Source: Lepas anatifera
Lineage: Eukaryota > Arthropoda > Thecostraca > Lepadidae
Assembly: GCA_034440635.1 (NCBI GenBank)
Contig: JAOTON010000197.1
Coordinates: 301,001 to 365,000, forward strand
Direction: 5' to 3'
DNA length: 64,000 bases
Of the stretch, positions 56,401-64,000 are shown piece after piece; the stretch's first letter is position 1; each line of letters begins with the position of its first letter. The notes beneath the pieces are model-generated. The model was given only the letters and a program-made list of their open reading frames with translations, searched no databases and was not told the origin of the DNA. A program made the position numbers and the translations under genes.

Positions 56401-56704
56401 GGACCTCACTAAACCTGCTCGGAGAAATCCTGCTTGTTGGCGAAAGCTGAATGAAATCCGGTGCGAGTTAAAAGACCCAAATGAAGGTCATCATGGTGGT
56501 TATCATGAGGAACAACTGATACCTGACGAATGAAAAGGTCATATCCTCCCTGTTCAGTGACAAGCTGAGCTTCATGCTGAAGTTCAGGCTGAGAGATCAG
56601 CTGTTGTTGTTGTTGTTCCCTCTGGGCCCTCAGCGAAGGCCATAGCCCAGGGGCTCCCTGTGGCGGTAGTAGCCACCGACCAAGGCCGCCATTAGGTCGT
56701 CGTC

Positions 56705-57739
56705 TCACAGCTGCTGTGGGTCTAGATGGATTGATCCTGGCAGGCGGACGCCAGCGAGGGATGGACACCTCAGGAGGACATGCTCAGGCGTGTCCGCCTC
56801 CTCGCGGCAGACGGCGCAGCGCGCGGCGGGGCACTGCTTGTCTGAGCACTGCGGGCACGCCGGCGAGGAGTGACGGCCGATTCGTTGGAGATACTGGAGG
56901 GAACGGCCCCATTGGCCGGCCCTCAGCTGGTGTATATCCGTTGCCGCGTCACGGTCCTCTCCGGCGTTGGGGGGCGGCAGGTGACCCCCCATTATCCGTT
57001 TGTAAAAGCCGTTCGGCCAGCCATCGCTCCACTTCGTAGTGGTGTTGCGGGTCACGGCCTTCGTGATGGTCCCGACGTCGACTGGCACGCTGAGCTGCGG
57101 TAGGGTGGAAGCCTCCTTTGCCAGGGTGTCGGCCCTCTCGTTCCCCGCGAGTCCACAGTGGGCGGGAACCCACTGGAGGTGGATTTGTTGGCCGCAGGCT
57201 GTAATGGCGGAGAGAAGCCGCCAGATTTCCTGTCCCGCAGGCGAAGACTGCGCCGCGGCACCGCCCGCCAGGGAGGAGAGCGCCGCCTGCGAGTCTGTGC
57301 AGACTACCAGTGGCAGCAGTGCCGAGTCGCCCGTCAGCTGGATAAAGTCCTCCAGTGCGGCTTTCAGGGCGTATAGCTCAGCCCGGGTGCTTGAGCATAG
57401 CTCTCCGGCCGCCGCTCGAACTTCTCTGGTGTCACCGGAGGGGAGGACCAGGAGAGCTCCGCCGCCGCCCCGCATAGTGCCCTCCACGGCGGAGCCGTCT
57501 GACCAGATCCACGTGGCTCTGGTAGGTAGGCCGGCCAGGTGTTCCTCGGCCGCCGCGCGTCGCACCGCTTTTCCACGTCCTCTCCGCTTTTCCCAGCTCC
57601 TCTCTTTTCCCGTCCCGGAGGAATTCCAGTTTGGAGTCCCGAACTTCTCTGATGTTGGAGAGGACACCGGCTTGGCAGACTTGATTAGATCAAACAGCTG
57701 GACCCTTGTGGAAATAATCGATATCGCCTCCAATTGCAC
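56705..57739 (-). CDS. RNase H and zinc-finger C-terminus of an R1/jockey-like LINE
   Basis: An open frame of 344 codons with all four RNase H acidic contexts: WIWSDGSAVEG, SSTRAELYALKAALEDF, LVVCTDSQAALSSL and WVPAHCGLAGNERADTLAKE. A C-terminal CPQCSDKQC ... CAVCREEADTPEHVLLRC finger follows. The combination is typical of ORF2 C-termini in R1 and some jockey-group LINEs. It is distinct from the I-like RNase H at 25250-26048. The upstream RT is missing, so this is a 5'-truncated copy with a surprisingly intact frame. The start shown is simply the first in-frame ATG. GC-rich codon use differs from the AT-rich flanks. Confidence 0.85.
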   Translation of the reverse strand: MQLEAISIISTRVQLFDLIKSAKPVSSPTSEKFGTPNWNSSGTGKERSWEKRRGRGKAVRRAAAEEHLAGLPTRATWIWSDGSAVEGTMRGGGGALLVLPSGDTREVRAAAGELCSSTRAELYALKAALEDFIQLTGDSALLPLVVCTDSQAALSSLAGGAAAQSSPAGQEIWRLLSAITACGQQIHLQWVPAHCGLAGNERADTLAKEASTLPQLSVPVDVGTITKAVTRNTTTKWSDGWPNGFYKRIMGGHLPPPNAGEDRDAATDIHQLRAGQWGRSLQYLQRIGRHSSPACPQCSDKQCPAARCAVCREEADTPEHVLLRCPSLAGVRLPGSIHLDPQQL

Positions 57740-58690
57740 AGATCGGCCCCGAGATTTGGTCGAAGGATCCAGTCTATTAGGAAGCTACCACTTTTGAACA
57801 GTGTGAAAGTGACAAGCAATGTTGTGGAACGATAAATCAAAATGATCTTGGAATACGCTGAGATCCTGAAAATGGATGATAATATGAGACATATCTTAGT
57901 GCAGGGGCTGGAACAGCAACGGTGCAAGTTTCCAGAGTTAAAAATGTCAGGCTCTCGCATCAGAGCTCTAGTATCCTAGCCTGGCTTAGCCAAACAGCGT
58001 CGCCATGCGCAGCCGTGAAGGCTACGCGCCATTGACGCCGACGCCGTATAGTCCCTGACCGTGGATGTTGCTCGTTATTTGGATGTGAGGTGTCTGCCTG
58101 TGTTTTAAAGGTGCAAATGTATTTAAGCTTGAATATCTGATACAGTGTTCCGGATTTGGAGTGACAGAAACTGGTCATGAAACTGCTGCATGCGATTGAC
58201 TAGCACTTTCATACAAACCGGCGCATGCGATTGACTAGCACTTAATATAACTCCCAACGGTTAGACGTGACTAAACTTTGAGTCGTTTTCGGCAAAGTTA
58301 TAACTATTTCAAAGGTATATTCCTCTTCTAGTGTTCTAATGTTAGTTCGTGGTGTGGCGGGTACGTGGCTGCATATTAAAGAACTTCTATCTCAAATACG
58401 TTTCTGGTGTAAACGGAGACGAATATTTTCTGCTGTTTAGGTTGCGAGGAGACTAAGAAATGATAAACCATGCACACAGAGTCCCTTACAGCATTCAAAT
58501 ATGCAGGGCTCGACGCGGAGTTTACACATCAAGTGCTCAGCCGTCAGCGCCATCTATGGTTCAATCGACAAAGCTGGCATACCCAGTGGTTTGCAGGAAA
58601 GTGTCGCGCGCAGGTTGGAAGTTTAATTTTGAACCGAAATTCTTTCAGATACCATCATTTTAGAGTCTTGCGCAAAATAATTATGTATTA
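57740..58690. other. Unassigned stretch, no gene recognised
   Basis: No domain. A short direct repeat with the text GGCGCATGCGATTGACTAGC occurs around 58182-58240. Confidence 0.4.
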
Positions 58691-58749
58691 TCAAATGCAT
58701 TTGTGATTGACGACACACCCTAATGGCCGTATGACCCTGGCAGTTGGTG

Positions 58750-58895
58750 CGTCGTTAAACCCCCAACACACCCTAATGCCCATACCAGGTCACTCTGTGA
58801 CCCTGACCTATCTCGAGGTCAGGTCATTTTCACTATTTGACCTAGCAAGGTCATGTTATACATCATTCGATTCGCCGCGAAGAGAGAAATCCAAT
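58750..58895. repeat. AGGTCA-rich fragment related to elements B1/B2
   Basis: ATTTGACCTAGCAAGGTCAT and ATCATTCGATTCG match 14970-15015 almost base for base, preceded by paired TGACCT/AGGTCA hexamers. A truncated piece lying immediately upstream of the I-like LINE. Confidence 0.7.
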
Positions 58896-58938
58896 GATGC
58901 ATAAATATTTGCTCCAGCTCCACTTAGGGCAGATCCCC

Positions 58939-59954
58939 CTCAGGGGACCGATCTTCATTTGCCGGATTCGTCCGGCAAGTAAAGATTGGAGCAACGGGGT
59001 GTGACGCGCCCGGGGCCCCGGTCAGCCTTGGGAGGCACGCCGTCGCATCGCCGCGGATTCATCATGTCTGGCCCTCCGGCGGCCGCCGCCTCTTCCGACC
59101 TCGGCCGGTTAGAGTCGGCGTCTGTCGTCGGCGGCTCTGGTGACGAGGTCCGTGGTGGTGCTGATGACTGCCTTACGGGCCCATTGTTACCTGGTCGGTA
59201 ACCGTATTGGATCGGGTCAGCTCTGTCCTGCACCTCCCAGTACGTAGCTCCTGTTTGTTTTTGTTCTCTTGTTTTGTTGATTATTTTTAGTTCCTGTCAT
59301 CTTGTTATGCCTTAGTTGTCGGTTCCACAGTTATTTGCCTTCTTCGGCATTTTATGGGTGTAAGGCGCCCACTCGAGGCCTATCTCGAGCCCCGGCGACG
59401 AGGTTGACGGGATCCTGGGGGGTTGAGGTCCCCCTCGGGCGGGTCAGTCCCGAGGGGCTCCAACACGCCCCCTTTGGCCCAGATATCTCGATCCAACCGG
59501 GGGTAAGCCGTCCGTAGGCTGCCGCGGGCGGCCTAGCTACGCGGCAGTGTCTACGGGCACTGTCGCTCGGTCCAGCTGGGCAGGGGGGATTATGTTTCGG
59601 GCGTGCGGCGCGGCGCCCTTCGCGGCGGGGACTGTGATAGTTCTTGCCGGGCGCGACGCGGGCCGGGGTTTCGGAAACCGTCGTTTTTCAAGACCCCGGC
59701 CTGTTGCGTGCGCCTGGTGGACTGCAGTCTCCGCTGCGTGAGGGCTGCCGCGTTTTGCTTCGTCCGACTCATGGCCCTGCCGGCCCACTGGGCTGATGGC
59801 GTCAAGGGGGTGGGTGCGTTCTGATCGGAGGGGTTGTGTGAGTACCTCTCGCCCCTCTGAGACGGGCGCACCTGCCCCCGTAGGCACTGTACCAGCCCCC
59901 GGGCCCAGCTATTGACAGCTGGCAACCCGGGGGCCGAAGGTAAACTGACTTGTC
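58939..59954 (+). other. I-like LINE copy 2: 5' UTR
   Basis: About 1 kb, GC-rich, without conserved ORF; expected to contain the internal promoter. A local inverted motif GCCGGATTCGTCCGGC lies at 58961-58976. Confidence 0.65.
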
Positions 59955-61884
59955 ATGGCCTCTCTACACGCTACTTCCACAGAACCGACTGCACGGACTT
60001 CGACCCCTGCCTTGAATCCGACTACCCCGAGTTCACCCTCTGATTCCGCTGATACTATGGACCCTCCGGACGCCAGACCACCCGCGCGAACTCCACCAGA
60101 GCAGATCATCCCATTGTCTCTTGTTATCTCTGTTGAAGATCGGACGCTGAAGCTGAATCCATTTCAGCTACACACGGCCCTGGAAAAGTTCAATCCCAAA
60201 CGCAGGTTTCGGCACCCAGATGGAAAGATCGAAGTAGACGTACAGAACGCACGCGATGCGAAAAAGCTGCTAGCATCTACCTCCTTTCAGATCCGCACAG
60301 CGAATCGGTATCTATCAGTCCCGATCAAAGTGTCCCCTCACGCCACAAAGAATAGCTGCAGGGGAGTGATCAGTTGCCGAGATCTGCGTGACGTACCGGA
60401 TGACGAGGTCTTAGCAGGACTAGAGGACCAGGGTGTAACAGCGGTAAAACGGCTACTGAGGAAGGGGGAAAGTCAGAGCTCTGACACTGGAACATTCCTT
60501 CTCCATTTTGCAGGGAAAACGCTACCAGAAAAAGTCCGCGTAGGGTGGATAGCCCTGAAAGTGCGACCGTTTACGCCGAACCCAGTCCGTTGCTTCAGAT
60601 GCCAGGATTTTGGCCACATGGCCAGTAGGTGTAAGGGAGAGGAGCGCTGCGGAAAGTGTGCGGGACTCGGACATAGGTCATCGGTATGCGAAGCCGCGAC
60701 GCCAAAATGCGCTGTATGCGGAGCAAACCACGAAGCTTGGAGTCCTCTCTGCCCAAAACTGACTGCGGCAAAACAAATGCAAAAGCATAGAGCTAAGCTA
60801 GCTGCCAAGCCGTCGCCAGAAATGGGACCCACCACAGCAAAGGCTAAAGCTCCCTCGGTCGCTCCTTCCTACCGAGACGCAGTAGTTGGCATCTCTCTTC
60901 ACACCTCATCAACTAACCAGACAATCACAGAACACGCTAGCACAACCGAACCCAGCCTGGACCCTAAAGCTTGGAGACTTAATGCAGCTCTCACTTCGCG
61001 AATTCTTGGCGATTGTCGCCGGTCTCTTACCTCCTGTCTCCCGAACGTACCAAGACACTGCTGCGCCCGCTACGGAAACGGTCGACAAGGGCGTGCAAAC
61101 AGCACCAGAGGTCCGAAACACTGTAGCAGACACTGGTCCACCAGACCTATCAACCTCCAATGGTGGAACAATCTCAGACACTAACGAGGGTAGACACCAC
61201 GAGAACAGACAAGAGGTACAGAATAAGCGAGCCAGAGAAGACTCACCCATACAGTCTCTAGCACCCACATGTGGAACGCCTACTTCGCTGCCTGAAACAG
61301 CTGTCCCCGCACCAGCTGACGAGGCATCTGTGGGGGTGAAGCGAGCCCGGGTAACCCTAAAGCGTTTAGATGATGCGAACCAGACGGGATTTCCCCAGGA
61401 CAAAACTGCTGTAGAAGCATCCCCAGCCAGGAGTACCGTCACGATAAGCGAAAGGCCCCCGCGGGAGCCCATCTCTCAGGAAGCACCCACTAATCCAACC
61501 ATACAACCAGCAATAAAACAAACAGATGATTCCATGCCACCGCCCCCGATCCGCCGCCCTCCTCGCGCAGGACCACCTGGCTCACCAGTCACGCAACCGC
61601 CACCCAGGCCTCAGCATGAGGCAGTTTTCGGGAGTTACCTGCAGGTAAATCCGAGACCCAACCACCCCTTAGACTCAGGCCAAGGCCGAGAACGCGGTCG
61701 GTCTCACTCCTACTCATCAGACCGAACCGATAGGTACCGGTCCCATTCTCGGGAGCCAGGTAGTACCAGGCGTCCGCTCTCGAGAGACCGGGCACATCCG
61801 GTATGGGAGCGAGAAACCAGTACACAGTATAAGGGAATGCTGTCAGGAGGTGTGCCCTTCCAGGGACCTAGTAAAGCACAATGA
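59955..61884 (+). pseudogene. I-like LINE copy 2: ORF1 (RRM-like domain, CCHC knuckles)
   Basis: Starts ATG at 59955. Residues 55-200 form an RRM-like region (ending ALKVRPFTPNP). Zinc knuckles follow: CFRCQDFGHMASRC, CGKCAGLGHRSSVC and CAVCGANHEAWSPLC. The first frame stops at 61184, but the frame beginning at 60886 takes over with LMQLSLREFLAIVAGLLPP and a long Pro/Arg-rich tail to 61884. A one-base shift near 60960-60990 therefore splits the ORF, unless frameshifting is programmed. The protein would package LINE RNA. ORF2 starts 56 bp after the stop. Confidence 0.85.
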
Positions 61885-61940
61885 GGAGCTTATTATTTTT
61901 CTCCAGACTAGTATTAACACTCCTCTTAACTCTTACTAGT

Positions 61941-64000
61941 ATGACCCATATCTTACAATGGAACATGCGTGGGTTTAGGGCGAACCAAGCTGAACTACAG
62001 GCTCTGGTTGCCTCTAAATCCCCCGCTCTTATCTGTGTACAAGAAACCAAACTGAAGCAGGAGAACTCATGCCAATTACACAATTATAAAACATATCGTT
62101 ACGACATACCCTCAACAACAATAGCACATGGCGGTGTTGCCATACTAGTACACTACAGCGTACCATCATATTCTTTTCATCTCAGGACTAGCCTCCAAGC
62201 TGTGGCGGCAACTATCGATTTTGGAAATTTGAAAATAACCTGCGTATCCTTGTATTTACCCCCCGACGAAGACCTTCCGGGGGATGCGCTGCACGATCTG
62301 ATCCGTCAGCTGCCAAGAAACTTCCTTTTATTGGGTGACTTCAATGCTCACAGCACAGCATGGGGTTGTACACGCTCAGGCCGACGAGGCCGTCGACTGG
62401 AGGATGTTATATTACGTAATGATGTATGTAACTTGAATAATGGACTTCCTACACATATTGCGCTACCGTCAGGAAACACGTCTGCTATCGACCTTTCTTT
62501 ATGTTCTTCTACCTTGGCTGATCGTTTTAGGTGGAGAACCCATTCACATCCGTGTGGCAGTGATCACTATCCTATCTGGCTTTGGACTGACACGCCCCAT
62601 CCAGGAAGGAGAATTCCCCAGTGGAACATCCAGAAAGCCGACTGGGAAAGCTTTGCAGCCGATTGCCACTTCGACATTGAGCCAGGGGATGGTAGCACTG
62701 CGACAGAGCTTGACGATGAAATATGTAATCGTATATTGCAATCTGCTGGTTCTTACATTCCAAAGACTTCTGCCTTACCCCGACACATACCAGTCCCCTG
62801 GTGGACTGAGGACTGCAAACATTTTATTCGCAAAAGACGTCGCTGTTTTCGTATTTTTGAGAAAAGGCCAACACTCAACAATTTAATCCAGTACCGCAAA
62901 GCAAAGGCCCAAGTCAAGCGAACAATTAAGGAGGCCAAAAGAAGTTCTTGGAATGCCTACATAAGCACTATAAACCGTCTGACACCTCTCAGCACGATAT
63001 GGCGACGGATTAATAGGTTGTCCGGACGTAGCGTAGCAATGCCATCTCCTGTTTTGACTGTAGGGAATACCATTCTAACCGATCCCACAGAAGTAGCAAA
63101 CACAATAGGAACAACTTGGGCAAACCGATGGCAACTTGGCACGAACGATAGGCGATTTATTAGACATAAGCAAACAAGTGAATTAACTCCTATATGCTTC
63201 GACTCGTCGGAAATTCTCCCTTTCAACGACTGCTTCACATTTGATGAGCTTAAAGACGCTTTGGCTCAAACCAAAAACACTGCACCAGGACCAGACCTCA
63301 TCCACAATGCTATGTTGAAAAACCTCAGTATACACTGTATGAAGTCACTGCTTAGCTTTTACAATCACATCTGGACGTCACACGACTTCCCGGAGGGATG
63401 GAAACAGGCGACCGCAGTCCCAGTTTTGAAACCGGATAAAGAAGGCCATGACCCACTGCACTACCGACCTATTGCCCTCACATCATGTCTATGCAAGCTT
63501 TTCGAGCGAATGATTAACAAGCGTCTTGTTTGGTATCTTGAGAGCACAGGATTCTTTTATGAGTACCAGTGTGGGTTTCGAGCTGGACGCAGCGCCATGG
63601 ACCACTTGATATCACTTGATACATCAATTCGTTGCTCTTTCGCAGCAAAGCAGCACACAGTGGCAGTTTTTTTCGACATAGAAAAAGCGTATGACACGGC
63701 GTGGCGATACGCAATCTTGAAAAAACTTCGAGAAGCAGGCATTGTGGGCCACATGGGCCACTTTCTCAATAACTTCATTAAGGAAAGGTTCTTTAACGTT
63801 AAAGTTGGAAACTCGCACTCCGACAAGTTTCGACAAGTGAGTGGCACACCACAAGGTAGTATTTTAAGCGTGACCATGTTCGGCGTGTTAATCAATGACA
63901 TCTGCAGTGTCTTACCACATAATATCGAGCGTTCATTATTCGTTGACGACTTTGCGATTTGGATCTCGACTTCTACCTCGATATCCGCTCAAAGGCTGTT
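61941..64000 (+). CDS. I-like LINE copy 2: ORF2, endonuclease and reverse transcriptase (partial)
   Basis: 686 codons open from ATG 61941 to the window edge without a stop. Endonuclease: MTHILQWNMRGFRANQ, ICVQETKL (E), HGGVAILVHYSVP, LLGDFNAHSTAWG and CGSDHYPIW. Linker: VPWWTEDCKHFI. RT: APGPDLIHNAML, AVPVLKPDKEG, YRPIALTSCLCKL, VAVFFDIEKAYDTAW (first aspartate), SGTPQGSILSVTMFGVLIND and SLFVDDFAIW (FVDD box). An RNase H domain is expected beyond the window, as in copy 1. The start matches copy 1 (MTHILQWN). The intact frame suggests a recently active element. Confidence 0.92.
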   Translation, partial: MTHILQWNMRGFRANQAELQALVASKSPALICVQETKLKQENSCQLHNYKTYRYDIPSTTIAHGGVAILVHYSVPSYSFHLRTSLQAVAATIDFGNLKITCVSLYLPPDEDLPGDALHDLIRQLPRNFLLLGDFNAHSTAWGCTRSGRRGRRLEDVILRNDVCNLNNGLPTHIALPSGNTSAIDLSLCSSTLADRFRWRTHSHPCGSDHYPIWLWTDTPHPGRRIPQWNIQKADWESFAADCHFDIEPGDGSTATELDDEICNRILQSAGSYIPKTSALPRHIPVPWWTEDCKHFIRKRRRCFRIFEKRPTLNNLIQYRKAKAQVKRTIKEAKRSSWNAYISTINRLTPLSTIWRRINRLSGRSVAMPSPVLTVGNTILTDPTEVANTIGTTWANRWQLGTNDRRFIRHKQTSELTPICFDSSEILPFNDCFTFDELKDALAQTKNTAPGPDLIHNAMLKNLSIHCMKSLLSFYNHIWTSHDFPEGWKQATAVPVLKPDKEGHDPLHYRPIALTSCLCKLFERMINKRLVWYLESTGFFYEYQCGFRAGRSAMDHLISLDTSIRCSFAAKQHTVAVFFDIEKAYDTAWRYAILKKLREAGIVGHMGHFLNNFIKERFFNVKVGNSHSDKFRQVSGTPQGSILSVTMFGVLINDICSVLPHNIERSLFVDDFAIWISTSTSISAQRL

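Larger units (their letters stand above)
58939..64000 (+). mobile_element. I-like LINE, copy 2, 5' part (continues beyond window)
   Basis: Starts CTCAGGGGACCGATCTTCAT, as copy 1 does. It has a GC-rich leader, ORF1 with zinc knuckles and an ORF2 open to the window end. Protein order and motifs match copy 1 at 24842-32267, but the sequences are clearly diverged, so they represent different subfamilies. Confidence 0.88.

Noticed and set aside
62440..62886. 148-codon open frame with hydrophobic N-terminus
   Set aside because: Lies in another frame within the intact ORF2 that begins at 61941 and is a shadow of it.

Overview
This is animal DNA, almost certainly invertebrate and most likely arthropod (a crustacean is my low-confidence guess). 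It carries CR1-, I- and R1/jockey-like LINEs, a Ty3/gypsy LTR element, hAT-, TTAA-target and Transib-like DNA transposons, tRNA-derived repeats and very long microsatellites. I found no convincing host protein-coding exon. Essentially everything I could identify is mobile or repetitive.

Layout 1-35.5 kb: one CR1-like LINE ('LINE1') starts near 1087 and ends near 35.5 kb. Its own sequence totals only about 4.5 kb; the rest is insertions, several of them proven by exact target-site duplications. They are: (a) a Ty3/gypsy element at 1116-8739 (5-bp TSD, minus strand), whose pol is split by a 3.2-kb long-inverted-repeat element (3377-6602, 4-bp TSD) that itself encloses a TTAA-bounded element; (b) a 134-bp SINE-like insert; (c) a hAT-type element at 11010-20431 (8-bp TSD) stuffed with TTAA-type elements, one nested in another; (d) a second LINE family ('LINE2') from about 20.8 to 32.8 kb, itself split by a Transib-like element with CACAGTG ends (21510-23731, 5-bp TSD) and by a full-length I-like LINE (24842-32267, 11-bp TSD) that in turn contains a TTAA element; (e) a GC-rich non-coding element at about 32.8-33.7 kb. 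LINE1 then resumes with its reverse transcriptase (33713-35413).

Layout 35.6-50 kb: a (GT)n tract of about 680 bp, truncated CR1-like fragments, and a second interrupted CR1-like LINE ('LINE-B', minus strand, 49.4 to 39.5 kb). LINE-B is split by a LINE2 copy (41.2-44.7 kb), a short LINE 3' end and another GC-rich element. Layout 50-58.9 kb: TTAA/AGGTCA-rich DNA, and a head-to-head tandem array of about 222-bp units, each holding a tRNA-like cloverleaf, bracketed by (AT)n. Then comes about 2 kb without recognisable content and an RNase H ORF from an R1/jockey-like LINE. Layout 58.9-64 kb: the 5' part of a second I-like LINE whose ORF2 (endonuclease plus RT) is open to the window edge.

A recurring theme is a set of elements bounded by TTAA (or near-TTAA) with a GC-rich hairpin just inside the end. 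The hairpin sequence differs between copies but stays self-complementary. It is followed by a conserved A-rich block and interiors packed with AGGTCA/TGACCT hexamers. I see at least ten such ends here. Coordinates of outer boundaries are exact where a TSD is quoted and approximate elsewhere.
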